Assembly (NCBI GenBank): GCA_023548195.1
Contig: JAJHZJ010000270.1
Coordinates: forward strand, 1,178,001 to 1,242,000
Reading direction: 5' to 3'
DNA: 64,000 nucleotides
Source: Bettongia penicillata ogilbyi
Taxonomy: Eukaryota; Chordata; Mammalia; Diprotodontia; Potoroidae
In this document: piece by piece, positions 36,558 to 47,443 of the stretch
How the letters are laid out: each line of letters opens with the position of its first letter
How positions within the stretch are numbered: position 1 is the stretch's first letter
The notes under the pieces: model-generated
What the model saw: only the letters and a program-made list of their open reading frames with translations
Told to the model about the DNA's origin: nothing
The model's database searches: none
Program-made: the position numbers and the translations under genes

Positions 36558-38444
36558 TAGTGCTTCTCAAAGAGTGATCTGCAGACCCCTGGGTTGGGGA
36601 GAGTGCCTCCTGAAGACACTTTGGAACTGCTGGCTCAAAGCTGTTTTCATAATGATACTAAGATGTTATTTGTCTATTAAAATACTACTCTCTTTTCCAA
36701 CTGTATGCCTGTGTGAGTGCTAGTCCTTCATATATTTTAAGCAAAACAATATATTGCAGCAGATTGATTGCAGAAGCATATAATCTAGCCACTTCCTAGC
36801 TAGGCATTAAAGAGTTGTACAAAGATAAGTAAAACAGTGCCACTCTTTTAACTGTTTTTTCCCCAGAAAATAGTAATTTTTTCATGAAAATGTTATTTGT
36901 AGGATTCTCTTCTCTCTTTGGGACAGACTTCATCACAGGCAATCAACTACTCTTTAGGCAGAACAAAATGGTTACTCTTAAAGAAAAACTGATTGTTCCA
37001 GTTGCAGAAGAGGAGGCAGCAGCCCCAAACAATAAGATTACTGTTGTGGGTGTTGGACAAGTTGGTATGGCCTGTGCTTTCAGCATACTTGCAAAGAGTC
37101 TTGCTGATGAACTTGCCCTTGTTGATGTTTTGGAAGACAAACTCAAAGGAGAAATGATGGATCTACACATGGGAGCTTGTTTCTTCAAACTCCTAAAATT
37201 GTGGCAGATAAAGATTACTCTGTCACTGCTGGTTCCAAGATTGTTGTAGTGACTGCCGGAGTCTGCCAATAAGAGGGAGAGAGTCGCCTCAATCTGGTAC
37301 AAAGGAATGTGAATGTCTTCAAATTTATTATTCCCCAGATTGTAAAGTTTAGCCCAGACTGTATCATAATTGTGGTTTCTAACCCAGTGGTTATCCTTAT
37401 ATATGTCACCTGGAAACTGAGTGGATTGGGAGTGGATACAATCTGGATTCTGCCTGATTCTGCTATCATATGTCTGAAAAATTTGGCATCCATCCAAGCA
37501 GCTGCCATGGCTGGATCCTTGGAGAGCACGGGGACTCAAGTGTGGCTGTGTGGAGTGGAGTGAATATGGCAGACGTTTCCCTCCAAGACCTGAATCCAGA
37601 AATGGGAACTGACAATGACAGTGAAAACTGGAAAGAGGTTCATAAGCTGGTGACTGAAAGTGCCTATGAAGTGATCAAACTCAAAGGATACACTAACTGG
37701 GCTACTGGATTAAGTGTTGCTGATCTAATTGAGACCATGTTAAAAAATCTCTCCAAGATTCATCCTGTATCCACTATGGTGAAGGGGATGTATGGCATCG
37801 AGAATGAAGCTTTCCTTAGCCTTCCATGCGTTCTGAATGCCTGACAACTGACCAGTGTTATCAACCAGAAACTGAAAGACGATGAGGTAGCTCAACTGAA
37901 GAAGAGTGCAGATACCTTGTGGGACATCCAGAAAGGCCTGGAAGGCCTGTAACGTTCATAGTGATGTTCTATAGACACTCAATCACCATGATATGAGGCG
38001 CTGTGCCCACTTAGTAATCAGCCATCTTGGTGGATAGAATTTTTCTCTTGAACTCAACTATGGCCACAGCATCAAAGTACATGATTAAAAGGCTTGTTAT
38101 GTGAACCTATGAACCAATAAATATACTACTGAAGTGTACTTTCTTCCCCAAGATGCATTCTTTTAATATTTCCAGTTATATAAATAGCTGTTTTTCCTTT
38201 TCAACATAATAGTATGATTAAAAAAAATAGAGCTATAATTGGTAGACTAAAAAAAAAGAAAATGTTACTTGTATTAATATGTAATGGGTTTATTTTATTT
38301 ATTTATTTTAAGTTAATATTAAAAACTTTTATCCATTTTAATTTCTAATATAGTAAATATTGATCACTATATCCTACAGTTGGGCTCCTTAATAAGTGTT
38401 AGATTGTAAGGGGCTCTTGAGACCAAAAAGTTTGAGAACTACTG
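36558..38444 (+). mobile_element. hAT-like nonautonomous DNA transposon, split by a pseudogene
   Basis: Left end 'tagtgcttctcaaagagtg' and right end 'aaagtttgagaactactg' are inverted repeats of the common mammalian hAT form (CAGTGGTTCTCAAA). The left body has 'gttttcataatgatactaag' and the right body 'atatgtaatgggtttatttt'. Removing 36902-38257 and one copy of the duplication joins a continuous element of about 0.5 kb. The flanking 8-mers (gaacagag and ggatagac) agree at only 5 of 8 positions, so the original target duplication has decayed. The exact family name is not assigned. Confidence 0.65.
36902..38257 (+). pseudogene. LDHB (processed pseudogene): Processed pseudogene of lactate dehydrogenase B
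   Basis: An intronless cDNA copy: about 66 bp of 5' UTR, a coding-like region 36968-37952, a 3' UTR and an A-rich tail (38249-38257). It is flanked by a 16-bp target duplication, gaaaatgttatttgta (36886-36901) and gaaaatgttacttgta (38258-38273). LDHB landmarks include the start '[17 protein letters not shown]', the NAD-binding '[14 protein letters not shown]', the catalytic-loop '[19 protein letters not shown]' with its histidine, and the end '[16 protein letters not shown]'. It is dead: a frameshift after 'GEMMDLH' near 37165, an in-frame TAA near 37270 and a deletion with frame changes around 37425-37470. The region is 985 bp against 1,005 bp for an intact LDHB frame. It lies in intron 1 of the host gene and probably came from L1-driven retrocopying. 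Confidence 0.93.
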
Positions 38445-39695
38445 GGATAGACCAAGGGATGGTCTGCACTGGCCCCTGGTGGAGGGAATAAGCTACTTTG
38501 TCTATGAGTATTATTCATAAATAGTGACCAGTAGTTTCCACTGGTTAGTATCAATATGCTTTCTATTCATTTCTAGATTGTACTGAAATTGTTTATTTGG
38601 AAGGGTGGTAAAGTGATAGTTTACCATAATCAGGCATGTTGGCAATGAAAATTGAGGTATTTTGATTATTATTTTATTTTATTATTTCTGTCTTTGACAT
38701 GAAGCTTGGTATGTAAAGTCCAAGGAATGGTCTGGTTTTTGTTGGAGGTGTCTCTGAGAGATACTCATGGGATCAGAGAGTATCATAGCTGGAAGGAGAT
38801 AATCTAGTTCAACCCTTTCCTTTTAGAACTAAGAAAATTTTTATTCAGAGAAGTGAAATTTGCCCAGTCACGGAGATATTGAAAGGAAGAGTTGGAATTT
38901 GGTTTCAGGTCCTTTGATTCAGGTCCAGTATTTCCACCCTATGACACTGATTTTTTCTTCTAAAATATTTTGCTGTAAGCCTTATAGAGAACTGTGCCTG
39001 TTTCTTTATGATCCTCTGGGCAAGGATCAGGGCTTCTATTTTTCTTGTACCCAATTCTCTTTTTCCTTCCTTCTCTATTTCTTATGTAGAGTCTAGCAAG
39101 ATACTAGGTACACAACCAGCATTTAGTTAATAGATGATTGGTTGGTGGGCTTGGTAACATCCCACTGTCTCAGTATGGTTTCATTTTCTTTGGTCTGGAA
39201 TGCTAAAAGTCCGAAGTTGTTTGGTTTTTATCATTATGGACAACTAAAAGTAAAGAGTCAGTCACCTGTGTCACTGAAATCTGTCTTTTGTTTTGTCTGC
39301 CAAACCCTTGTTCCTGGTCCCACTTCCATTAACTCATGAGATTTGGTGTGATTTGCTGTCCTTGGTCCTCAGTTCCCTTATTTACAAAATGAGGTCACAC
39401 TGGATGATCTCTAAGGTATCTTCCAGCTCTTTGAATCTACAGATGTGATGACCATGTAGGGCATCAGCATTCCCTTTACCTGCGTGTTAAGTAACTGATG
39501 TGACTGTACTGATTAGCTCACTTGTTCCTTCACAACTGCCCTAGGAGGTAAGTTGTGCAAGGGTGATTATTTCTGTTTCATAGGTGAGGACCGCTCCTCT
39601 GTGGCTGCCTCCCAGGGTATATAGGCTAAGCTGGTATTTCCATCCTCCAAATGGGACTGGAGGAAGAAGGGGAATCGAGATTCATTCTTTCTCTT
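38445..39695. other. Intron 1 stretch with two SINE fragments
   Basis: A diverged MIR3/THER-like piece at about 38770-38950 ('gagtatcatagctggaagga') and a MIR-like 3' part at 39343-39450 ('cacactggatgatctctaag', 'atcttccagctctttgaat'). Otherwise featureless. Confidence 0.5.
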
Positions 39696-39699
39696 TTTA

Positions 39700-39765
39700 T
39701 TATTACTGCCCAGCACAGGACCTAGCACATAGTAGGCACTTAATAAATGCTTGTTGATTGAGTCC
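39700..39765 (+). repeat. L2 3' terminal fragment
   Basis: Shows the L2 end signature 'cctagcacatagtaggcact' and 'taataaatgcttgttgattg'. Confidence 0.75.
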
Positions 39766-39802
39766 ATAAAACTGAAAGTGAGTATCACCCAGAGGGCACG
39801 AC

Positions 39803-39915
39803 TTTAAGTTCCTTGAGGATAGGGACTATTTAATTTTTGTGTTTGTACCCCTAACACCTAGCACAGTGCCTGGCACATAGTAGGTGCTCAATAAATGCTT
39901 GTTGAATTGAATGAT
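39803..39915 (+). repeat. L2 3' terminal fragment, second copy
   Basis: Well preserved: 'ttccttgaggatagggacta', 'cctagcacagtgcctggcac' and 'atagtaggtgctcaataaat'. Close behind another L2 end in the same orientation. Confidence 0.85.
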
Positions 39916-40046
39916 TGCACTATACTGGGAAAAATACCATGATGAATATGGTACAATCCTTTATCTCAAGGACATTACATTTTACAGGAGGAGAAGACAT
40001 TTTCAAATAAATTTAATACAGTTTAAAATTTCATAAGTGTCTAAGA

Positions 40047-40212
40047 CAGATGTTTTTAACCTTTTGATTATAGACTCCTCAGAATAATGATTTTAAATGC
40101 ATAAAATAAAATACATGGGATTGCAAAGGAAACCAATTAGACTGAAATATTGTTATCAAATTATATATTTAAAAAAATCAGGTTCAGGAAGGCCAGGCTA
40201 AGAACCTCTGAC
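40047..40212 (+). mobile_element. hAT-like miniature element
   Basis: Left end near 'tgtttttaaccttttgatta', body 'ttttaaatgcataaaataaa' and 'aaggaaaccaattagactga', right end 'ggctaagaacctctg'. The same family occurs inverted at 55005-55170. Family name uncertain. Confidence 0.6.
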
Positions 40213-42204
40213 CTGGGAGGACTGTCTGATTTGAATTGAACTGCATGGAGTCTCTCACATCCCCAGTGGTGGTTGCCATTATCCTGTGCTATGTAAATGA
40301 CAATCCCACAGCTGCCAGAGAAAATGAGATTCCTCCACAGAGGACCCCCAAATCAGAAACAAAAGGAAAGACCTGGTAGAGGTGGCAGAGAAGAGACGAA
40401 GTAAGCCTTTTGTGGGCTGTAGAGAAGAGGAGAAATACCAAGGTGGATGTGCTTCTTAATTAGCACCCTTAGAAATGTCAAGGCCGACCTCTTCGTGGAA
40501 TGAGTCACAGAACTCACTCAGCACTTCCCCTAGATTTACTGCCAGCCAGCCTTCCCAGGCTTCCCCCTTCCCACGGTATGTTGCTGTTAAGTGACTGCCA
40601 GTAGCCATTTCAAAGTTCATCCCCTTCTTAACTTGCTGCTCTCATGCCCCTCATTTAGGGACTCTGTCACACCTTCTCCCAGCCGTGTTGTGTGTGCTGG
40701 GCCTTGGCAGGTGGAGAGCTGCTGTGAATAATGAGTCAATTATCCCCTAGCCCCGGGGAAAGCACAATTATTCCTGGCTGCCCAGACTGAGGTAATCCTC
40801 TCCTCCCTATGCCCTTTCAAATGAAGACCATAAAACAGTTGGAATTCAGAGTACTGAAAAGGGAATTTAGATGAGACATTTGGCTGCTGGATTTGGTTTC
40901 TTTGGGTCTATTCTGATTTATGATTGATTGGTTTTTAAATTGCTTATTTAATTCCAGCAACTGCCACCTTGTGGGGAGGCTAGTTACCAAGGGCCTGTGA
41001 TCAAGGAGCAGTGAAGGGAATTTGCCTCTGTGGGCAAAGCCAGAGCATTCATGACTGTCCTGGAGGATACAAGCATGTGAGAGTACAAGCAACCCCTGAC
41101 TCTTATTGTGCCGAACCTTGTTAGAGGCATGAGGACTTATCCCCTGTTCTCTTCATTGCAAGATTTTTGCAATTCCCTAGGGTTGCACTGAATTTTTTCC
41201 TTGTGATTTTTTTTCTTCTAGCAATAAATCCAGCATCTCTTCACTGAGAGGATGTTTTTGAAATATGGGATAGTGACAACCGCTAAGCAATTGTGCAAAA
41301 GTTTCTGATAAGGTCTGATCATGTGCCCTAAATGATGGTTGTCTAGATCTGTGAAAAATGAGCTTTTGAATACTGGTGACCCGCCCATCCATATGGAAAG
41401 TTATCTGCTTTGTATTTCCATCTATTAGGGTTAAAAGGCTTTTCTACCAGAATCAAGGAAACTTGCTCCACTTCTCTTAAAAATGCTCCTGCTTTCTGGA
41501 AAATGTATAATCAGGCTATGGTTTGTTTCTAATTTTTCAAGGAATCAATAACTTTAACCCTTTCAAGGAATGTAACCTTTTTCTTAGATCTGAAATTAGA
41601 TACTGGTTGCAGTGGTGGTCTTGTAAGGACGATCTCTTGGAAGCTCGCCTGTTCAGTATCAAAAAGAAATTGAAATTCCATTGCTGCAGAGTAATGAAAC
41701 CTTTTAAAACCTTTAGAAAAACTTTTGTTTCATCTGTATTGAAGTTTTGACTCAGAAATGCCCAAAGAAAAGCTCTTTCAGGTCTCAATAACCTTCTTGT
41801 TCTCTGAAATATTGCTGTTAGATTTATAAAGTGTATTATGTCTGACACTTATTTCAAAGCAGGAAACATTAGGGATGAGATGAAAGGGTAGGAAAGGACT
41901 CTGATGAAAAATAGAAACAGAAAGAGGATGAGGGCACACTAATGTAGCAAGTTGAGATTGCCGCATACGTATAACTTGGGAAAGTGGCTGCCTAGTCGTA
42001 GCTTTGGGCCTCCTGGATTCTAGGCTGGGTCCAGCTCTGTCATTTTCAACGTTACCGCGCTCTCTGCCAGAGGCTAATTTGTTTGCTAAAAATATAAACG
42101 AAAGTAAGGAAAAATGATAGCAGGAACTTTTCTGAATTTGAAAGGTGTAGAGTGCTACCTTCTAAAGTTTTCCCTTTATAGCTGTCCAAAGCTTAGAAAG
42201 GGTC
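40213..42204. other. Intron 1 stretch
   Basis: No exon or clear repeat recognised. 40440-40800 is less AT-rich and holds two TGAGTCA (AP-1-type) heptamers at 40501-40507 and 40732-40738. This is suggestive only. Confidence 0.4.
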
Positions 42205-42207
42205 CAT

Positions 42208-42211
<4 letters not shown>

Positions 42212-42257
<46 letters not shown>
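42212..42257. repeat. (GA)n simple repeat
   Basis: Twenty-three uninterrupted GA units. Confidence 0.97.
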
Positions 42258-42259
<2 letters not shown>

Positions 42260-42359
42260 ACTTTTCCTTTCTGTATTGCTTTTTATCTGCTTATAAAAGG
42301 GCATAATAGGTGAGTGACTAAGAAATTTTAGAGAAAATTCTAGAGAGACAGGATAGAGT

Positions 42360-42490
42360 AGATGAATAGAGGAGGACTGGTCTCAGAGCTAGAAATACTT
42401 GGGTCCAAACCCTACCTCAAATATAGCCTGGCTGTGTGGCCCTGGTGAAGTCACAGCTTCTTAGTGCTCCCACCTTCCAGTAGTTTTAGG
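42360..42490 (+). repeat. SINE fragment, MIR/CORE type
   Basis: Words 'gggtccaaaccctacctcaa' and 'ctggctgtgtggccctggtg' mark a diverged core. The 3' half is lost. Confidence 0.5.
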
Positions 42491-42669
42491 TATCTCTCTA
42501 AGACTCTTAAGTTGCAGAGAAGGTATAAATATTGAAAGTAGAAATTCCTCTCCCAAAGTTCCCTGACTGGTGCAATCCTAGGTGCTGTCCCAGTGCCCTA
42601 GCTAGTTTCTAAAACTGTTGCTAATAAAACTTCGCAGAGTCAAGGATGCATACAACATGTACATGGTTA

Positions 42670-43190
42670 ATTCTTGGATGTGGAGGCCACCTTTATTCCT
42701 GGGAGGATCAGGCCGAGCTTTGTGTAGGAAGCAGCGCTGAGCTGAGTCTTGGAGGAAGATGACAGTTCTGAGAGTGCAGATGGGGACAGCAAGGACAGAG
42801 ACACAGGCAAATCCACCAAAGTAGAAGACTGTGCATTGAGTTTGGGAGTCAGCAGTCTAGTTTTCCAGGAATGGAGAGAGTGTGAGAAAGGGTACTAGGA
42901 AGCTAGGCTGCAAAGGAGGTCGGAAGCAGACTGTGGAAGGCCATGCATGTCAGGCTGAGGAGGGTTTTTTATTTTCCTAAATTTAGACTCAGGAGCTGTT
43001 GGAGGTTTTTGGGCAAGGAGATCAAATGGTTAGACCTCTGCTTTATTAGGAGGCTAATTTTGATAGCTGTGTGGAGGATTGAGTGAAGGAGGTAGGGAAG
43101 TAACCTAGGGAAACTCACTGGAATAGATAAACTGATCTAGTGAGGAGATAATGAAGGCAGATGGGAGAGGTCACATATGTGGAATTGACA
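42670..43190 (+). repeat. Ancient mammalian interspersed repeat, name uncertain
   Basis: Same general class as 4360-5140: 'ctgagtcttggaggaagatg', 'gactgtggaaggccatgcat', 'ggagctgttggaggtttttg' and 'gggcaaggagatcaaatg'. These match my memory of an old widespread repeat whose name I cannot settle. Confidence 0.45.
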
Positions 43191-43284
43191 GCTGTCGGGG
43201 AAGAAGAGGAGGAAAGAGGTAAGAGTTCAGCAGAAACGGGAAAGCTTGGAGGGAAGCTGGGGGTGGATTAGCATAATTGTAGAT

Positions 43285-43560
43285 GGAACATGTGACCATG
43301 GATTTAGAGATGAATGAGGCCTCAGAAGCCATCCAGCCCAGCCCCATAGAGGCAGGTAGAACAACAGACAGAGCTGGACTTGGAATCAGGAGGACCAGAG
43401 TTCGAAAATTGCCTGGGCCTTTCCACAGCATGGTGAGCCCGGGCAAGTCATTTAGACTTTTTGAGTCTCAGTTGCTCTAATGCAAAACAGGAGGGTTGAA
43501 CCTGATCTATAATCTCTTCATTTTCCAGTTGAAGTTCTAAGCCTTGGAGAGATCTGGTGC
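43285..43560 (+). repeat. SINE, MIR/THER type
   Basis: 'ttggaatcaggaggaccaga', 'cccgggcaagtcatttagac' and 'caaaacaggagggttgaacc' are in the expected order. It is preceded by a 'gccatccagcccagcccc' segment of another ancient SINE class. Confidence 0.6.
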
Positions 43561-43694
43561 CTTGACCTTGGTGAGATGTGACTCCAGATCCTTTGACTCT
43601 GGATGTCCTTCCCATTCACCCCAGGATGAATTTGAGATGCTGGGAGGGGATATGTTTAGTAGGCATTTAAAGATGCTGTTTAAAGAGATAACTT

Positions 43695-43940
43695 TTGTTG
43701 TCCTATCATTTCTCAGTCATGCCTGACTCTTAGTGACCCCATTAGGGTTTCTTTGGCAAAGATACTGCAGTGATTTGCCATTTCCTTCTCCAGCTTATTT
43801 TAAAAGTGAGGAAACTGAGGCAAACAGGGTAAAGTGACTTGCCCAGGGTCACACAGTTACTAAGTGTCTGAGGTTAGATTTGAACTTAGTTCTTCCTGAC
43901 TTCAGGCCAATCTCTCTATCCACTATACCATGTAGCTGGG
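43695..43940 (-). repeat. MAR1-like CORE-SINE
   Basis: Full reverse copy: 'tttctttggcaaagatactg', 'ccatttccttctccagctta', 'cttgcccagggtcacacagt' and 'ctctatccactataccatgt'. Confidence 0.85.
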
Positions 43941-44167
43941 CTAGATATGTTGACATAACTCAATTCATGGCAGTAGGTATGACCACCAAGTGGGTTCGGT
44001 GAAGAGGGTATCCAGTACATTTATGTTGATTGGTTATGCTAGAAGAAAGGTAGAAAGGAGGGCGGGGACTGAAACACAATCACCTCTAAATAATAATGGT
44101 GGCTTTTATGGAAACACCTAATTATAATGCCAGATTGGTGAGATTTCAGGTGCATGATACATCTTTA

Positions 44168-44608
44168 TTAATATGGGCCTGGTATAGATCTAACTCCTTC
44201 TGAACTCAACACACAGGCGAGGGGGAATGTGGCACAACATTTGCTGAGGGTCATTGGGAAGTTTGACTGGTAATGACTGTGAGCCTCAGCAGTCATTAAG
44301 ACCCATAAGGAGATGATTTCTCTTGTAACTGTAAGGAATCCATCATAGTGTATCGCCAAGGTGATGTTTACAGTACTGGTGGTGACTATGAATATGCCAG
44401 CATAGTTTTCAATTGCCAAGTATAAAAGACTCTCCATATAGAAGGCAGAAGAAAGACATTTATTTAAACACCAGAAAGCCAAATCCCAGAACCAGAAAGC
44501 AAAATCCATCATGGTGACCAAGAAGTTAATAAACATGACCACAGCAGAGGGCAAAGCCATTCTCAAACCTCCCCTCTCAGCCAGGGCCTTCTCACTGTCA
44601 ACTGTCAT
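44168..44608 (-). other. Hydrophobic 146-codon open frame, unrecognised
   Basis: An uninterrupted frame on the minus strand whose product would be rich in hydrophobic and aromatic residues, for example 'MFINFLVTMMDFAFWFW' and 'LLYLAIENYAGIFIVTTS', enough for several membrane-spanning segments. It is followed by an AATAAA-type signal just after the stop ('ccatattaataaagatg' in sense). I do not recognise a family. No introns, no obvious target duplication and no promoter were seen. It may be a fragment of a processed pseudogene or simply a chance frame. Confidence 0.2.
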
Positions 44609-44992
44609 GAACTTGAGCCTTACTGTGTTGGCTGGCCTGCATTCTTTTCCTCCAACCCTCCCAGCTCACTTCCTCTCAGTTCCGCTCCACCCTTCCTGTT
44701 CTCCCTGTTCAGCAAGCTCCCCCTACCACATGTGACTTAGGCTTCCAGGTGATGCAGGTAGATCATACGGGCCTATTAATTAATGAGAAAGATCTTTCCA
44801 TTTAAATTGCTGTTACACATAGTAGCATTACTACACCCAGTAAATGCATTGGAAGACCTCCATATTACATTTCTAGGTATTATGGTGCTTTTAGCAGCAG
44901 ATACCCAAGCTGATTTTAGTAGCAGTGAGTTTCCTCCAATTCCCTATTTGAGATTTTGTTGTTCATAAGTGAATTTTTTTTCATTCATTCAT

Positions 44993-44993
44993 A

Positions 44994-45050
<57 letters not shown>
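44993..45050. repeat. (ATCT)n microsatellite at the tail of D
   Basis: About fourteen tetranucleotide units between the T-rich tail and the L1 3' end. Probably expanded from the poly(A) tail of the insertion. Confidence 0.95.
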
Positions 45051-45051
<1 letters not shown>

Positions 45052-45329
45052 CATTTATTTATTTAACTTTTTACATTCGTTTTCACAAAATTTTGGGTTC
45101 CAAGTTTTCTCCCCTTTTATCCTCTCCCCCACCCCAATACCCCAAGCAATCTAATTTTCCCTATCTCCAATCTGCCCTCTCTTTTGTCATCCCTCCCTTC
45201 TCTTGACCCCATCTTCTCTTTTCTCCTGTAGGGCCAGATGACTTTCTATTCCTCATTAACTGTATGTTTTCTTTCCTAGTAGCAACAACAATACTAAACA
45301 GTTGTTCCTAAAACTTTGAGTTCCAAATT

Positions 45330-45366
45330 CTCCCCATCCCTCCCTCCCCACCCATTCCCTTTGGGA
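45330..45366 (-). other. G-tract in the 3' UTR of D, G-quadruplex-prone
   Basis: Plus-strand C-runs 'ccatccctccctccccaccc' give at least four short-spaced G-runs on the L1 sense strand, at the same place as in C1. Confidence 0.5.
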
Positions 45367-46070
45367 AGGCAGGCAATTCAATATAGGCCATATCTGTGTA
45401 GTTTTGCAAATGACTTCCATGATAGTCGTGTTGTGTAAGACTAACTGAATTACCCTCCATCCTGTCCTGCCCCTCATTGTTTCTCTTCTGTCTTTTGATC
45501 CTGTCCCTCCCCAAGAGTGTTGACTTCAAATTGCTCCCTCCTCCCTTTGCCCTCCCTTCCATCATCCCCCCCTTGCTTATCTCCTTCTGCCCCACTTTCC
45601 TATACTGTAAGATAGATTTTCATAGCAAAATGAGTGTGCATTTTATTCTTTCCTTTAGTCAAATGTGATGAGGGTAAACTTCTTGGTTTTTTTTTTTCTC
45701 AGCTCTCCTCTTTTTCCCTCCACTAAAAAGTCTCCTACTTGCCTCTTAAATGACATATAATTACCCCATTTCATTTCACCCTCTTTCCTCCCACTACATT
45801 TCTCTCTCACCATTTACCTTAATTTCTTTTAGGATATGGTCCCATCCTATTCAATTCACTCTGTGCTCTCTGTCTCTGTATGTGTGTACATGTGTGTATG
45901 TGTGTGTGCGTGCATGCATGTACATGTGTGTGTGTGATCCCACCAACTACCCAGATACTGAAAAGTTTTAAGAGTTACCAATATTGTCTTTCCATGTAGG
46001 AATGTAAACAGTTCACTTCTGGTAAGTCCCTTAAGACTTCTCTTTGCTGTTTACTTTTTCATGCTTCTTC

Positions 46071-47168
46071 TCATTCCTGTGTTTGAAAGTCAAATTTTCT
46101 TTTCAGCTCTGGTCTTTTCATCAAGAATGCTTGAAAGTCTTCTGTTTCATTGAAAGACCATATTTTCCCCTGAAGTATTATACTCAGTTTAGCTGGGTAG
46201 GTGATTCTTGGTTTTAGTCCTAGTTCCTTTGACTTCTGGAATATCCTATTCCACGCCCCTCGATCCCTTAATGTAGAAGCTGCTAGATCTTGAGTTATCC
46301 TGATTGTATTTCCACAGTACTGGAATTGTTTCTTTCTAGCTGCTTGCAAGATTTTCTCTTTGAGGTGGGAGTTTTGGAATTTGGCCACAATGTTCCTAGG
46401 AGTTTCTCTTTTTGGATCTCTTTCAGGTGGTGATCGATGGAGTCTTTCAATACTTATTTTGCCCTCTGGTTCTAGAATGTCAGGGCAGTTTTCCTTGATA
46501 ATTTCTTGGAAGATGATGTCTAGGCTCTTTTTTTGATCATGACTTTCAGGTAGTCCCATAATTTTTAAATTGTCTCTCCTGGTTCTATTTTCCAGGTCAG
46601 TTGTTTTTCCCATGAGATATTTCACATTCTCTTCCATTTTTTCATTCTTTTGGTTTTGTTTGGTGATTTCTTGGTTTCTCGTAAAGTCATTAGACTCCAT
46701 CTGTTCCATTCTAATTTTGAGAGAACTATTCTCTTCGGTGAGCTTTTCAACCTCTTTTTCCATTTGGCTCATTCTGCTTTTGAAAGCATTCTTCTCCTCA
46801 TTGGCTTTTTGAGCATCTTTTGCCCTTTGAGTGGGCCTATTTTTCAAGGTGTTATTTTCCTCAGCATTTTTTTGGGTCTCCTTTACCAAGGTATTGACCC
46901 GTTTTTCATACTTTTCTTGCATCTCTCTCATTTCTCTTCCCAGTTTTTCGTCCACCTGTTTAACTTGCTTTTCAAAATCCTTTTTGAGTTCTTCCAAGGC
47001 CTGAGCCCATCCAACATCCCCCTGGGATGTCTGGGGTACTGCGGCCCTGCCCTCCACGTCTTTCCCTGATGGCAAGAATATTTCCTCGTCAGATCCGGAA
47101 GTCGGGATCATTTGCATCTGTTCGAAAAAGCTCTCTCTAGTCTTATTTTTCTTCCCTTTTCTAGGCAT
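46071..47168 (-). CDS. Intact L1 ORF1 (365 aa) in unit D1
   Basis: Encodes an L1 ORF1p-type RNA-binding chaperone, which normally coats L1 RNA in cytoplasmic particles and aids target-primed reverse transcription. Layout: basic N-terminus 'MPRKGKKNKTRESFFEQ', an acidic linker, a long coiled coil about residues 56-185 (repeated K/E heptads, 'EKEVEKLTEENSSLKIRMEQ'), an RRM starting about 199 ('DNLKIMGLPESHDQKKSLDI'), and a C-terminal domain about 255-350 with 'RETPRNIVAKFQNS' and the conserved 'TYPAKLSIILQGK'. It is slightly longer than human ORF1p (338 aa). The start is fixed by homology with C1 and C2, all beginning MP-K. No stop or frameshift. With no ORF2 in the element, any protein could act only on its own RNA or on that of other L1s, which is inference. 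Expression is unknown. Confidence 0.9.
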   Translation of the reverse strand: MPRKGKKNKTRESFFEQMQMIPTSGSDEEIFLPSGKDVEGRAAVPQTSQGDVGWAQALEELKKDFEKQVKQVDEKLGREMREMQEKYEKRVNTLVKETQKNAEENNTLKNRPTQRAKDAQKANEEKNAFKSRMSQMEKEVEKLTEENSSLKIRMEQMESNDFTRNQEITKQNQKNEKMEENVKYLMGKTTDLENRTRRDNLKIMGLPESHDQKKSLDIIFQEIIKENCPDILEPEGKISIERLHRSPPERDPKRETPRNIVAKFQNSHLKEKILQAARKKQFQYCGNTIRITQDLAASTLRDRGAWNRIFQKSKELGLKPRITYPAKLSIILQGKIWSFNETEDFQAFLMKRPELKRKFDFQTQE

Positions 47169-47288
47169 TTTCCCAGCCAGCTACTTGACTTCTGAGATTC
47201 CTGTCCACCCCCGCCTAGATCTGCCCAGCCAGTGCTTGGGGGTCTGAGGTTCAAATGGGCTTTCCGCAGCAAGCTTTAGTTCAGGTTC

Positions 47289-47443
47289 TGGGGTGGGGGC
47301 AGGGCCGCCTCCCAGGCTCCGCTCCCTCAGGGGCTTTATGCAGAGACCTTCAGGAATGGAGTGGGTGGGGGTGTGGGGGGGCCCCACCTCCCAGGCTCAG
47401 TTCCCTCAGGGGCTTTATGGAGAGGCCTTCAGTAATGAAGATC
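47289..47443 (-). promoter_or_regulatory. 5' UTR of D1, two tandem monomers
   Basis: Two related GC-rich units (47289-47360 and 47361-47443), each running from 'gtggg..ggg' through 'cccaggctc', 'ccctcaggggctttatg' and 'cttcag.aatg'. C1 has one unit. Duplicated 5' UTR units recall the monomer promoters of rodent L1s, though these are short and unproven. Confidence 0.5.

Noticed and set aside
36884..37844. LDHB-like frames as a functional intronless LDH gene
   Set aside because: Frameshift, premature stop and internal deletion break the frame, and the A-tail and target duplication mark a processed pseudogene.
44993..45050. Regular tetranucleotide array as a CRISPR-like or satellite array
   Set aside because: Simple ATCT microsatellite with no spacers.
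46570..47069. Plus-strand open frames across the L1 ORF1 regions (also 13024-13443 and 48133-48552)
   Set aside because: They are antisense shadows of the ORF1 coiled coil; the Phe/Leu-rich translation follows from the Glu/Lys codons on the other strand.
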